From Lutimonas halocynthiae (GTDB taxonomy: Bacteria > Bacteroidota > Bacteroidia > Flavobacteriales > Flavobacteriaceae): a stretch of 64,000 nucleotides of DNA. This document shows, one piece after another, positions 10,598 through 20,126 of this stretch. A model generated the notes under the pieces. The model had not been told where the DNA came from. It saw nothing but the letters and a program-made list of their open reading frames with translations, and ran no database searches. The stretch spans positions 1 to 64,000 of the forward strand of contig NZ_JAUFQO010000001.1 of NCBI RefSeq assembly GCF_030409835.1, given 5' to 3'. The position numbers were made by a program, and so were the translations under genes. Within the stretch, counting starts at the first letter, position 1. Every line of letters starts with the position of its first letter.

Positions 10598-11674
10598 CTA
10601 GTTTTTAACTAATCCCGTAAAGACCTTATCAATAATATCATTTTCAAAATTCATAGTGTTATAATTGACATCTATGATCTTATAATTCAGTATTGCTTCC
10701 GCCATTGAAACTTCATCTTCAACTTCAACTAAAATACCGTTCTTACCATCTTTTATTAATTTGGCTATAGATTCCAAACACTTAGTAGCTATAATCGGTT
10801 TATTTAAATATAAGTTTTCCAAAACTACATTAGGCATTCCTTCATTTCTAGAGGACAAAACGAACAAGTCAGAATGAAAATAATATTTGAAGGAGTCTTT
10901 CTTGAATCCTAAAAAATATATATAATCATTCAATCCTTCAACATTTATGAGATGTTGAAGGCTATTCTGATAACCTTCAAAATCATTTCCTAAAATATAT
11001 AACCTAAACCTATCATTTTTCTCAATTACACTTTTAAAACTGTGTATTAACACATCAAATCCTTTTTCATAAACTATTCTACCAGCAGCAATGACATTAA
11101 CAAAACCTTTTTCATATGGATAATGACTTCCTTCAATTTGCTCCTCAATGAGTTTTTTATCAATGGGGTTCATCAAAACTTTAATTTTATTTGAATTCAA
11201 ATTGAAAACCGAAATCAAATCAATTTTCATTTCATCAGTTTGGGCGATTATCAAGTCAGCTCTTCTAAATGATAGCTTCAAGAATAACTTGAAAATGTAA
11301 CTAACATTATTATTCTTATAATAAACACTTGGCAAATTTGGACTTCGTAAAACAACTTTTACATTAGATACACCCATTATTAATGTGAGGTAAATTGCGA
11401 TATTTGTTCTATATAAAGTTGAGTATAAAACATCAGGGTTTAGTTTCAAAATTATCTTTTTAAAACTCATCAAAGTTGTAATAATAGACTTCGAATTGAG
11501 TTCGAAAATCTTAATTTCTTTAGGAATCAATTCTAGTAAATCACCGTTTTTTTTTACTAAAATTAAGAATATTTCAAAATTTTTTGAATTTAGCTGTCTC
11601 AAATAGTTCACTGAAACTCTTTCTGCTCCTCCACCATTTAAATTGGGTAAAAAAAATACAATTCTAGGTTTCAT
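10598..11674 (-). CDS. GT4 glycosyltransferase
   Basis: A 358-residue GT-B enzyme. The N-terminus MKPRIVFFLPNLNGGGAERV is the classic start of a GT4 enzyme. The donor domain has VIAAGRIVYEKGFDVLI and the EX7E motif in NEGMPNVVLENLYLNKPII. It begins 14 nt after the stop of the membrane polymerase gene and is probably in the same transcript. It should transfer one sugar to the lipid-linked intermediate; specificity cannot be read. Confidence 0.92.
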   Translation of the reverse strand: MKPRIVFFLPNLNGGGAERVSVNYLRQLNSKNFEIFLILVKKNGDLLELIPKEIKIFELNSKSIITTLMSFKKIILKLNPDVLYSTLYRTNIAIYLTLIMGVSNVKVVLRSPNLPSVYYKNNNVSYIFKLFLKLSFRRADLIIAQTDEMKIDLISVFNLNSNKIKVLMNPIDKKLIEEQIEGSHYPYEKGFVNVIAAGRIVYEKGFDVLIHSFKSVIEKNDRFRLYILGNDFEGYQNSLQHLINVEGLNDYIYFLGFKKDSFKYYFHSDLFVLSSRNEGMPNVVLENLYLNKPIIATKCLESIAKLIKDGKNGILVEVEDEVSMAEAILNYKIIDVNYNTMNFENDIIDKVFTGLVKN

Positions 11675-11688
11675 TTTTCTACATTTTT

Positions 11689-12891
11689 TTATGATGATTC
11701 TAAATATAAATGTTCTTTAACTATTAGAAAAATCATTAGTAAACTTAGTATTTTAAATTTTCCTGTGTATGAAACAATGCTCTGATCAAAAATAAAATAT
11801 AATAACAGAAATAATATTAGTATTATTCGAAGTTTACCATCTTTTAGAATTACTATTTGAGAGAAAATATGAGCAAAAATACTATAGTACAATAAGAACC
11901 CTATTATTCCCAACGCTGATAAAAGTTCAACAACATTATTATGAGAATAATGACCGTATTGAAATTCATAAGCAGCCATTCCATTTCCAATAACTGGACT
12001 TAATCCCCACATTTCTAAAGCACTTTTTATCATATTTACCCTATCACTAGTGCTCTTGGACCCTCCTTCTGTTCCTAATTCACGAACAAACTCTACCAAT
12101 CTTTTTTCCAAATTGACAAATGTGTATTCTAAATCTAGGCTAGAATTTGATCCAACAAATTCAATCAAAGGAGAAAACTTAAAAAGAACAAACACAAAAA
12201 CAACTGCTAATAAAGTTTTCGTAATATATTTTGGCTTAAAGACTTGAATAAGGAGAATCAAAATTAACACAAAAACACTCAGTAATCCTGCTTTTGACGC
12301 TGTCATAACGACCAATAATATTGTTATCAAAAATAGTAGCATTAGTGCTGTATTTAGGAGTATATATTCTCTTTTATTAACAAAAAAATACACCATCATC
12401 ATCATACCAAACATCAATATATATACAAAATTATTTGCTTGAAGAACACTTCCTTGAAATCTCCATCCTTCAAATGTTAGACCAAGATCAATTAAACCAA
12501 CGAACCAAAGAAAATTAACAAAAATCGACATCAATACACCATAAATAATAAATCTATAATTCCTAAATTCCTTATTAATATTATAAATAAAAAAAATATT
12601 TAAAAAAATTAGAACTAAGTTTAAGGCTCTACGGGCAGTAAAATAAAAATCTTCGGCCCAAAAAGAAGATGCTATTGCAAAAACAACGAATATTAAATAA
12701 ATATTAAAAAAAGTATTAAAATAAATCTTTACTTTTCCTGATAAAACTAACAAAACAAAGCTACAGCCAATAATCGCATTAATAAGATATATAAACGATA
12801 TGTAACGAAAATTATCACATAAAACTATCACCAAACCATAAAGAAAAAACAGAGCGTTCAAATAAAATCCGATAAATCCATGTTTTTTCAT
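11689..12891 (-). CDS. wzy: O-antigen polymerase/ligase-family membrane protein (Wzy/WaaL)
   Basis: A 400-residue protein of about ten membrane segments, with a large extracytoplasmic loop near residues 260-310 and a Wzy_C-like region (STSDRVNMIKSALEMWG, IGNGMAAYEF, HYSHNNVVELLSALG). The fold places it in the polymerase/ligase superfamily that acts on undecaprenyl-linked glycans at the periplasmic face. In a locus with a flippase and Wzc it most simply serves as the Wzy polymerase. Wzy and WaaL cannot be told apart safely by sequence. The neighbouring acyltransferase gene ends 13 nt before it. Confidence 0.82.
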   Translation of the reverse strand: MKKHGFIGFYLNALFFLYGLVIVLCDNFRYISFIYLINAIIGCSFVLLVLSGKVKIYFNTFFNIYLIFVVFAIASSFWAEDFYFTARRALNLVLIFLNIFFIYNINKEFRNYRFIIYGVLMSIFVNFLWFVGLIDLGLTFEGWRFQGSVLQANNFVYILMFGMMMMVYFFVNKREYILLNTALMLLFLITILLVVMTASKAGLLSVFVLILILLIQVFKPKYITKTLLAVVFVFVLFKFSPLIEFVGSNSSLDLEYTFVNLEKRLVEFVRELGTEGGSKSTSDRVNMIKSALEMWGLSPVIGNGMAAYEFQYGHYSHNNVVELLSALGIIGFLLYYSIFAHIFSQIVILKDGKLRIILILFLLLYFIFDQSIVSYTGKFKILSLLMIFLIVKEHLYLESS

Positions 12892-12904
12892 ATTTCAATA
12901 ACGA

Positions 12905-13894
12905 CTATCTAGGAAAAAAATACGTGTTCAATCTAATCACTTTCAATAATAAACTAATACCAATTGATAAAAAAATTACAAAGACGAATTTCAAAATTAG
13001 TACCCAAAGAACTTCAGATTTAGTAAATAACAGTAAGAATTGAATAATTAAAGGGTGAATACAGTAAATACTGATTGAATTTTTCCCAATAAAACTTAAA
13101 TAAGATATTGATTTACTTATATACAGCAATAGTATAAATGCTGAAATCATAATTAAGTCTCTTAAAACTAAATCTAATAAATCATCATATCCAGGAATAA
13201 TTGGCGTTGCAAGATTGAAATTCTTTCCAAATGCATAATAACAAGAAATAAATAAAATTGCTGAAACAAATATTATAAGAGGAATTTTAAATTGAACGTT
13301 CTTAACAATAATTTTTATCAATATCCCTAATCCAAATAAATAAAATGTTACGTAAAAACTTAGCGGGAAAAACCTTAGAATATCATAGTTAGGCCCTGAA
13401 TAATGCCCAATGACTAAATGCCCAATTAACATTATAAATAAAAAAACATATCTCATTTTCTCTGATAACGAATTATAAGTCATAATCGTCAATAAAAGAA
13501 AAAATAACGCCGGGAAAAACCAGTAAGCTGATATTCCAATACTTTCCCTTAAGAAAAAACTAGTCCCAATAAACCATGAATTGAAGGTTTGACCAACTCC
13601 AATATTCATATTATAAACAATTGAATATGAAACTAAAGAAATAATATAAAATATCGAATAAGGGATATAGATCCTTCTAAATATTTTAAAAATATTTTCT
13701 AAACTTAACTTATCCTTATTAAACAGAAAGGGAAGGAATAAAAAGGAAGAAACATGAAAACTATATAGAACACTTTGAAAATTGATTGACGTTAATCCCT
13801 TAATATGGCCAAAGATTACCAAAACTATTAAAAGTCCTTTAAAATTATCAATAGACTCGAAACTTAAAATATCACTATTCAGATTTACATCCAT
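12905..13894 (-). CDS. Acyltransferase family 3 (OafA/fucose 4-O-acetylase-like) membrane protein
   Basis: A 329-residue integral membrane protein with about ten hydrophobic segments. The first segment carries FKGLLIVLVIFGHIKGL, the conserved His-bearing motif of acyltransferase-3 enzymes (domain COG3594-like), and later segments contain ISAYWFFPALFFLLL and SISIYCIHPLIIQFLL. Family members move an acetyl or other acyl group onto a sugar of a surface glycan. Its start overlaps the end of the second amidotransferase by 10 nt, showing translational coupling. O-acylation of the polymer repeat is the likely role. Confidence 0.85.
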   Translation of the reverse strand: MDVNLNSDILSFESIDNFKGLLIVLVIFGHIKGLTSINFQSVLYSFHVSSFLFLPFLFNKDKLSLENIFKIFRRIYIPYSIFYIISLVSYSIVYNMNIGVGQTFNSWFIGTSFFLRESIGISAYWFFPALFFLLLTIMTYNSLSEKMRYVFLFIMLIGHLVIGHYSGPNYDILRFFPLSFYVTFYLFGLGILIKIIVKNVQFKIPLIIFVSAILFISCYYAFGKNFNLATPIIPGYDDLLDLVLRDLIMISAFILLLYISKSISYLSFIGKNSISIYCIHPLIIQFLLLFTKSEVLWVLILKFVFVIFLSIGISLLLKVIRLNTYFFPR

Positions 13895-15774
13895 CGTTCA
13901 TACCACATTTCAAAAATTATAAAATTCCATATTTTCACGTAATATATTGGGTTAAAAGGTTCTTTAAAATATTGTGTTTTTAGCTTCTCAATTTCATCAA
14001 TGTCAAATATATTTTCTTTTCTTAAACGAGTATTATTTAAATATAATTTAATCATATTTTCTAACTCATCCTTAAACCAAATCTGCATAGGTGCTGCGAA
14101 TCCAGTCTTAGGTCTATCCATCAATTCCTTAGGAATGTAATTATGAACGATATCCTTCAAAATCATCTTAGAGTTACCTTTATTTGACTTAAGTGAAGAT
14201 GGTAATTGCGAACTAAACTCTATTATTCTATAATCAAGCAAAGGCTCTCTTCCTTCTAAACTTACAGACATTGTTGATCTGTCCACTTTAGTCAAAATAT
14301 CATCAACCAAATATGTCTTATAATCGATAGCAAGCATTTTATTCAAATTATCATTTGAATTTAACAATTCATTTTCGTCGTCAAAAAAAGTTTTCAAATG
14401 ATTTGGTTTCTTTAAAAAATACTTATTAATTTCTTCCTGATTCATAGTGCACATGAACTTTAAAACTGATTCCGATTCATGCTTTTTTAGAGTTTCCACT
14501 ATTCTTCCAATCTTATTATTATACTTATCATCTAACATTTTGCTTTTCATAAGCAAGGGCAGAGAATTTTTCAATAAGAATTGTGAAAAACTATTTTTTT
14601 TTAAATACTCTAAGTATTTCAAGGATCTTACATACTTATTATACCCAGCAAAGGCTTCATCTCCCCCGTCAGCACTCAAAGCTACAGTTACTTGTTCTCG
14701 AGCAATTTTACTAACTAAAATTGTCGGAATTGCCGATAAATCAGCAAAAGGTTCGTCAAAAATTTCAACCAAATTCGGGATAATATCTAGGGCTTCTTTT
14801 TGCGTACAATAATATTCAGTATGATCAGTCCCCAAAAAATTAGCAATATTTTTTGCAAATGGTGCTTCGTCAAAACCCTTTTCATCAAAACCAATTGTAA
14901 ATGTTTTAATCTTTTCAGACCTCTCTTTCTGAAGAATCGAAGCAACTGCAGTACTGTCATAACCTCCACTTAAAAACACACCGACAGGGACATCAGATAC
15001 CATCCTATATTCAAACGAATTAGTAAGTAATTTTTCTAACTCAATGGTAGCCTCTTTTTTGTCGATATTTAATTTAGGCTTATTATAATAATCAATTACA
15101 TCCCAATATTTAGTCTCTGTTATTTTCTTAGTGTTTAAATCAACCTCAATAAAATGTCCAGACCTAAGTTTAAAAGTATTCTTGAAAATTGTATGAGGCT
15201 GAGGAATATAACCATATTGAAAATATAAGCTTAAGCCTGCCTTATCAATTTCTTTATGGAAATTTGGGAATTGATGAAAACTTTTTATTTCACTAGAAAA
15301 AAGAAAGTAATTACCCCTTAAATACCAAAATAATGGCTTAATTCCTGCCCTATCTCGAATTAAAATTATTTTTTCCTGATCCCGATCATAAAGAACAATC
15401 ACGAACATCCCGTTAAATTTATTAACAGCATCGATTCCCCATTTATGGTAAGCTTTTAAAATTACTTCAGTGTCCGAGTCTGATTCAAAAGTATAATTAA
15501 GTTCAATTAATTCTCTTCTAATTTCTTTGAAGTTATATATTTCACCATTATAAACAATTTCAATATTTTGAAATATCATCGGTTGATGTCCATGTTTAGA
15601 CAGATCTAAAATAGAAAGCCTCCTATGGCCCAATCCAATATTGGCTAACTTACTTTCATTAAAAGAATAACCGCTGTCATCAGGGCCCCTATGGTTCAGG
15701 ACATCTGTCATTTTGTTAAGAACCTGACTAGATACTGATTTACTAAAATCTACAAAACCTGCTACTCCACACAT
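13885..15774 (-). CDS. asnB: AsnB-like glutamine-dependent amidotransferase (copy 2)
   Basis: A 629-residue paralogue of the gene at 8361. The class II glutaminase domain begins at Cys2 (MCGVAGFVDFS) and includes HRRLSILDLSKHGHQPM and IVYNGEIYNFKE. The PP-loop is SGGYDSTA at about residue 269, followed by ADGGDEAFAGYNKY and KVDRSTMSVSLEGREPLLDYR. Glutaminase and synthetase sites look intact. It starts exactly where the sulfotransferase stop ends and overlaps the acyltransferase, deep in the operon. Two diverged copies in one locus suggest two different amidation targets, which is inference. Confidence 0.9.
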   Translation of the reverse strand: MCGVAGFVDFSKSVSSQVLNKMTDVLNHRGPDDSGYSFNESKLANIGLGHRRLSILDLSKHGHQPMIFQNIEIVYNGEIYNFKEIRRELIELNYTFESDSDTEVILKAYHKWGIDAVNKFNGMFVIVLYDRDQEKIILIRDRAGIKPLFWYLRGNYFLFSSEIKSFHQFPNFHKEIDKAGLSLYFQYGYIPQPHTIFKNTFKLRSGHFIEVDLNTKKITETKYWDVIDYYNKPKLNIDKKEATIELEKLLTNSFEYRMVSDVPVGVFLSGGYDSTAVASILQKERSEKIKTFTIGFDEKGFDEAPFAKNIANFLGTDHTEYYCTQKEALDIIPNLVEIFDEPFADLSAIPTILVSKIAREQVTVALSADGGDEAFAGYNKYVRSLKYLEYLKKNSFSQFLLKNSLPLLMKSKMLDDKYNNKIGRIVETLKKHESESVLKFMCTMNQEEINKYFLKKPNHLKTFFDDENELLNSNDNLNKMLAIDYKTYLVDDILTKVDRSTMSVSLEGREPLLDYRIIEFSSQLPSSLKSNKGNSKMILKDIVHNYIPKELMDRPKTGFAAPMQIWFKDELENMIKLYLNNTRLRKENIFDIDEIEKLKTQYFKEPFNPIYYVKIWNFIIFEMWYERWM

Positions 15775-16695
15775 TTATTTAGTCCAATTATTAAGATCTC
15801 TATTTATAATAATACTAAGCCTTTTTATATCCCCAATATAGTTATTAATCATTTCTTGTTTTAATTTTTCATTTAGAGGTTTACGTTTTACTTTTTTAGT
15901 ATTCAATTCATTTATAGCTGAAGCAATATTTAATTGATCTTTTTTTAGAATAAATTTAATCATATTCTTCAACAAAATCAACCCTTTTGGTTGATTTACA
16001 ACTAGGGTCTTTAACCAATAGCTTTTTGACGCTGTGTTTTGGTTTATAACTGGGAAATCATCTCTTTCTTCATGCAAAACACCTAAAAAATCTAATACTT
16101 CATTATACACTTTCCGAGTATCTTCTTTGAAATCTTCAAACAATATAATCTTAACCTGTTCTTTAGGGAAATATTGATAAAGACGATCTAACTGCTCAGA
16201 ATATAAAGCTATTTTAGAATAAACAATATTTTGAGGTGCTCTACAATATTTAGGTATTGATTTTCCATTTTCTCTATTTCTATTTAAACCCCATGCTGTT
16301 TCAAAATCGTTGATATCCTCATCCGTACTTATCAGATGTTGGGCATGCATTGAAGGCACCATCTCAAGTGGATTACGCAACATTACGATAATTTTAGCCA
16401 TCGAATTAAACTTGAAAACATTTCTTATAGCCTCCTTAGAATATAAATACCATACAGAAGCATCTCCTATTGCAATTGTTTTATCGGAAATATTCTTAAA
16501 ATAGTTTAAATATGTTTGTTCATTATCTGTGGTTCTCATTTTTAACATATCACTTGTGAAAAAATGAGTTTCTTTAGGATCCGAAATAACTACATTATCA
16601 TGTTCCCTCAAGTATTCACTTAAAGCAGTGGTTCCCGATTTCGGCGCTCCAATTATAAAAAAATTAGGTTTTATCTTATTCATTAAATTTTTCAT
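15775..16695 (-). CDS. PAPS-dependent sulfotransferase
   Basis: A 306-residue soluble protein with the 5'-phosphosulfate binding loop FFIIGAPKSGTTALSEYL near residues 12-29 and the 3'-phosphate site VMLRNPLEMVPSMHAQHL. These are the two signatures of the sulfotransferase superfamily. The start is uncertain: ATGs at 16695 and 16683 are both usable, and either overlaps the flippase 3' end by 8-20 nt. In this operon it probably sulfates a sugar of the polymer before export. No PAPS synthesis genes are in the window. Confidence 0.88.
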   Translation of the reverse strand: MKNLMNKIKPNFFIIGAPKSGTTALSEYLREHDNVVISDPKETHFFTSDMLKMRTTDNEQTYLNYFKNISDKTIAIGDASVWYLYSKEAIRNVFKFNSMAKIIVMLRNPLEMVPSMHAQHLISTDEDINDFETAWGLNRNRENGKSIPKYCRAPQNIVYSKIALYSEQLDRLYQYFPKEQVKIILFEDFKEDTRKVYNEVLDFLGVLHEERDDFPVINQNTASKSYWLKTLVVNQPKGLILLKNMIKFILKKDQLNIASAINELNTKKVKRKPLNEKLKQEMINNYIGDIKRLSIIINRDLNNWTK

Positions 16696-18058
16696 TTAAA
16701 AAGGTGTAAAAGGGCAGATACCCTATAAAAAATCCAAATTTTCGTTTGGCATAAAACATAGCAAGAATTTTCCATAAAACTAAACTAAATGCACTTGCAA
16801 TAGCTGCACCCTCCATTCCGTATATTGGAATAAGAAAATAATTTAAAATTATATTTAAAGCACCTGCAAAAATCACAAATTTATTCAATTCCTTTTGATG
16901 TCCGGTCATATTTAGAAAATATCCTATCGAACCTACCATCGATGCAATAAGTTGACCTAAAACAATAATTAATAAAGGAACGTATCCAATATTAAATTCA
17001 GTTCCAAATAAATCTAAAATAATAGTTCCAAAAATTACCAATATAAGAACAATAGGCAGACTAGTCAAAAACATAAGTTTTGAAGATTTCTGAGCAACAC
17101 TTCTTAATTCCTCAATTTGTCCATTATGAAATAACTCTGAAAATTTTGGTGCTATCATCGTGTTAATTGCTCCTAGAACAAAACTTGTTAAAACAGCTAA
17201 TTTCATAACTATGGCATATACACCAACTTGTTTCAAGTCTGAAAACATACCAAGCATAAGAATATCCGTCTGAGAAATAACTATAAGTAAAGCTGCTGTC
17301 AGGAACATTGGAAAAGATAACGATAGGATTGAGAAATAATCTACTTTATATTCTTTTTTAGAGTCGACAATTGAAGATGATTTCAAATTAAAATTCAATA
17401 TATACCATACAAGTCCAAAGGAAACTAGCAAGAATAAAACATTTCCTGCAAAAATTGCATATACTGGATTATATAAGTTAGCTGACAAAATTGTTAATAT
17501 AATTAAACTCAAAATTTTTGTTATTGGTCGTACTATTTCCAAAACGGCAAATAATTTAATAGCCTTAAAAGCTCGAATAAAGTTTAAGTTTAATGCACCT
17601 AATGCATTTATTACTATAAACATTGCAGCCACTGTTAAAGGGTAACTAATCTCAACTTTATCAAATAAATATTTCGAAATCCACTCAATATTAAAATAAC
17701 TAATTCCTGTAACTATTAAAGACATAATAATAATCATTACAACTATTTTCACGTACAAACTTATTACTGTATTAAAAAAATATCTGTTTCGATATTCTGG
17801 AACAAGCCTTAATATTGCAGTATCAATTCCCATTAAACTCATAATAAGTGCTATAGCAAAAAAAGAATTTATTAATGCGAACAACCCCATTGATTCCGCG
17901 CCATAATACCTGGTGATGAAAAGGTTAAGTAGCAAACCCAAAATCATGGCAATCGTTCTACCTCCAAAAGACCAAACACTACCATATAGGATTTCTAAAA
18001 AATGCTTATCATTCTGACTACCTATGATCCTATTTTTAATTTTTGTTAACATATTCAT
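16676..18058 (-). CDS. wzx: Wzx-type polysaccharide flippase
   Basis: A 460-residue membrane protein with about 12-14 hydrophobic segments of the MATE/MVF polysaccharide-transporter superfamily. The first segment region FGGRTIAMILGLLLNLFITRYYGAE is split here between GSVWSFGGRTIAM and LFITRYYGAESMGLF, a typical Wzx start. Further marks are LSFPMFLTAALLIVISQTDI and the C-terminal helix pairs. It should flip the lipid-linked repeat unit across the inner membrane. It overlaps the sulfotransferase start. The first gene after a 304-nt gap containing a strong hairpin, it may be under its own or attenuated control. Confidence 0.9.
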   Translation of the reverse strand: MNMLTKIKNRIIGSQNDKHFLEILYGSVWSFGGRTIAMILGLLLNLFITRYYGAESMGLFALINSFFAIALIMSLMGIDTAILRLVPEYRNRYFFNTVISLYVKIVVMIIIMSLIVTGISYFNIEWISKYLFDKVEISYPLTVAAMFIVINALGALNLNFIRAFKAIKLFAVLEIVRPITKILSLIILTILSANLYNPVYAIFAGNVLFLLVSFGLVWYILNFNLKSSSIVDSKKEYKVDYFSILSLSFPMFLTAALLIVISQTDILMLGMFSDLKQVGVYAIVMKLAVLTSFVLGAINTMIAPKFSELFHNGQIEELRSVAQKSSKLMFLTSLPIVLILVIFGTIILDLFGTEFNIGYVPLLIIVLGQLIASMVGSIGYFLNMTGHQKELNKFVIFAGALNIILNYFLIPIYGMEGAAIASAFSLVLWKILAMFYAKRKFGFFIGYLPFYTFLNEKFNE

Positions 18059-18362
18059 TAATCTGGCTTGCTGAACTTAAAAATTAATTTCTGAATAAAT
18101 AATATTCAACCTTAAAAAGACCATGTGAAAATTGATATGGGTTTTTAAGGTTGAATATTTAAAACACAATTACTTTTTGTGTTGGATTTTAATATTAAAT
18201 GAAGAATTAAACAAGATGATAAAATTGTAATAACTTCTAATCACAGATTTGTATTTAGTATGAATCTATTTGAACTAAATTTTCTTTCTGAAGTTTCAAA
18301 TTTCAATGAAGGAGAAGCCAGCCTTTTAAATAAGCATAATATCTAGACAATAAAATTAGAAT
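18059..18362. other. Gap between wecA and wzx
   Basis: No ORF is supported here. The notable content is the 18-bp inverted repeat at 18101-18159. The rest is AT-rich. Confidence 0.5.
18101..18159 (-). repeat. 18-bp perfect inverted repeat in the wzx leader
   Basis: Arms at 18101-18118 and 18142-18159 are exact reverse complements (AATATTCAACCTTAAAAA). The 23-nt loop contains a further CCAT/ATGG pair that can extend the stem. It lies 43 nt upstream of the wzx start. In RNA it could act as a terminator, attenuator or stability element; on DNA it could be a protein site. Confidence 0.7.
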
Positions 18363-19571
18363 TTACAGCATGTTCCTATAAAAAAACTTTTTCAAAAGTA
18401 ATATTATCTTCTTTCTAATTCTAAATTCAAATTTTTGAATAGACCTAGGAAATATTGCCTTAAATCTTTTTCTGTAGCCACTAGCATTTTCATCATAATC
18501 TAAAAGCAATAATACTGAAAAGGTTAACAAATATATGCCGATGAAAACGGAAGTTAGACCCCAAGAATTAAGGTAAATATTACATACATACATTATAAGA
18601 AAAATAATTCCTCCGCATATTGTTAAAGTAATACTTGCCGTCTTGTGAATTAAACCCCTATCCACCAAAATATGATGCATATGGCATCTGTCTGGAGAAA
18701 AAGGACCTCGCTCATTCAATAACCTCATTAGGATCACCCTTATTACATCCACGATGGGGAAAAATGTAATAGATAAGGCAATTAAAAATTTATTGATGGG
18801 TTTTATCCATATTTGCTCATAACTAGCATCAGGCATTGCTAAAAACCGAATGGTTAAAATTGCAATTAAAAAACCAACAATGAGAGAACCAGTGTCTCCC
18901 ATAAAAATTCTTTGATTTTTAGATAAATTATATCTGAGAAAAGCAATTAGAAATCCAACTCCTGTCACGCTCAGTAGAAAATAAAAATTACTGCCTGATA
19001 AATAAAATAAAATAGCATATATGCCCAATATTAAAATCCCAAGCATCCCAGCCAAGCCATCAATTCCATCAATTAAATTATAAGCGTTAATGATAAACAC
19101 CATTATAAAATAACTCATTAATATTGAGAACAAAAGAGGCACTTCGTGAATTCCTAAAAATCCACTAAATCCATTAATCCACAATTCAGGCATAATTAGA
19201 ACAAATGAAATTGAAATTAGCTGTGCCCAAAGTTTTGTCTGAGCTGAAAGTACCATTAAATCATCTTTTAGACCAACAAAAAACAGGATTAGTATTGCCA
19301 TTATTATATTTAAAGCTGATCCATCATAGTCAAATGAGTGAATAATAAAAAGAGCGAATACAATACTTATAAAGAAAGTTACACCGCCCAAAGTAGGTGT
19401 TTTTTCTTTATGAGAACTGCGTTCATCCGGATGATCCATTAAATTTTTAAAATGAATTATGCCCAACAATTTAGGTATGAGAATGAATGTAGACAAAAAA
19501 GAAGCTATAAAAACAAAAATAGCAACTCCTTCTAACTCAACACTTTTTAATATTTCAAATAATTTTTCCAA
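18363..19571 (-). CDS. wecA: WecA/MraY-family undecaprenyl-phosphate phosphosugar transferase
   Basis: A 402-residue membrane protein with about 11 segments. It carries the family's cytoplasmic motifs: HPDERSSHKEKTPTLGG (substrate loop), NAYNLIDGIDGLAG (the Asp-rich metal site), MGDTGSLIVGF and the His motif PDRCHMHHILVDRG. That last HxHH-type motif is typical of WecA/TagO rather than MraY. It transfers a sugar-1-phosphate, usually HexNAc-1-P, to undecaprenyl phosphate and so starts repeat-unit assembly. It is the first gene of the polysaccharide locus and is preceded by a recognisable promoter. About 40 residues at the C-terminus are basic and divergent. Confidence 0.92.
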   Translation of the reverse strand: MEKLFEILKSVELEGVAIFVFIASFLSTFILIPKLLGIIHFKNLMDHPDERSSHKEKTPTLGGVTFFISIVFALFIIHSFDYDGSALNIIMAILILFFVGLKDDLMVLSAQTKLWAQLISISFVLIMPELWINGFSGFLGIHEVPLLFSILMSYFIMVFIINAYNLIDGIDGLAGMLGILILGIYAILFYLSGSNFYFLLSVTGVGFLIAFLRYNLSKNQRIFMGDTGSLIVGFLIAILTIRFLAMPDASYEQIWIKPINKFLIALSITFFPIVDVIRVILMRLLNERGPFSPDRCHMHHILVDRGLIHKTASITLTICGGIIFLIMYVCNIYLNSWGLTSVFIGIYLLTFSVLLLLDYDENASGYRKRFKAIFPRSIQKFEFRIRKKIILLLKKFFYRNML

Positions 19572-19722
19572 TATTCAAATTTGCATCTATGTTAAATTTT
19601 ACGGCTTCGCCCCTCTAAGTCACATAAGAATTAATGCTTAGACATAGATAATTACTCTCCTTAACGATTATTTTACCAATATATTCCAGCGCTAAAAAAA
19701 AATACTTTCAATCAATTATAAA

Positions 19723-19740
19723 TTATGTTCTAGAACATAA
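19723..19740. promoter_or_regulatory. 18-bp palindrome at the predicted wecA start point
   Basis: TTATGTTCTAGAACATAA is a perfect palindrome. It begins 2 nt downstream of the predicted -7 box on the minus strand, so it would cover the transcription start. That position suits a repressor operator; the binding protein is unknown. Confidence 0.6.
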
Positions 19741-19741
19741 A

Positions 19742-19772
19742 CAAAATTAGCTAGGTGAATAAATAATAACAA
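19742..19772 (-). promoter_or_regulatory. Bacteroidota-type promoter of wecA and the polysaccharide locus
   Basis: On the minus strand the -33 TTG (19770-19772) and -7 TAATTTTG (19742-19749) are separated by 20 nt, close to the consensus TTG-N19-TAnnTTTG. It would give a leader of about 165 nt before wecA. Confidence 0.55.
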
Positions 19773-20104
19773 AAGAATAAAGTTCAATCACCAAATGAGA
19801 TGTCTTTAATTTAATACTCAACAGAATCATGATTCAAATCACGCTTAACTAAAATTTAATAATTGAGAAATATCGTTAAAACTGAACAGTTTAACAACAA
19901 TAAGAAGTAGTCTTTTTTTCATAACGAGGGGTTTTATGATAAAAATTTATTTGATTTTAAATAGAATATCCATTTAAAATAAGCCGCTAATATAATAAAA
20001 GGAATCAATAAAGGAAAGATGTAATTTTCATTACTTAATTTTCATATTCTTTATAATTCCATAACAATTTGGTGGCTAATATACAAAATATTTGAATATA
20101 ACAA

Positions 20105-20122
20105 ATACCGCCGCTAGGGTAT
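20105..20122. promoter_or_regulatory. Regulator-associated dyad, copy 1 (diverged)
   Basis: ATACCGC-CGCT-AGGGTAT keeps one perfect half-site and the 4-nt spacing of the repeated dyad, with two changes in the other half. It lies 5 nt past the stop of the last regulator and 534 nt upstream of wecA. Confidence 0.5.
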
Positions 20123-20126
20123 ACAA

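Larger units (their letters stand above)
19572..20126. other. Regulatory gap upstream of the polysaccharide locus
   Basis: These 555 nt contain no credible ORF. They hold a predicted minus-strand promoter (19742-19772), a palindrome on its start point (19723-19740), a smaller palindrome GAATCATGATTC (19824-19835) and a diverged copy of the regulator-associated dyad (20105-20122). Confidence 0.6.

Noticed and set aside
1-19571. Exosortase/PEP-CTERM type polysaccharide locus
   Set aside because: AsnB- and heparinase-like genes also occur in such loci, but no exosortase or PEP-CTERM protein is visible in the window.
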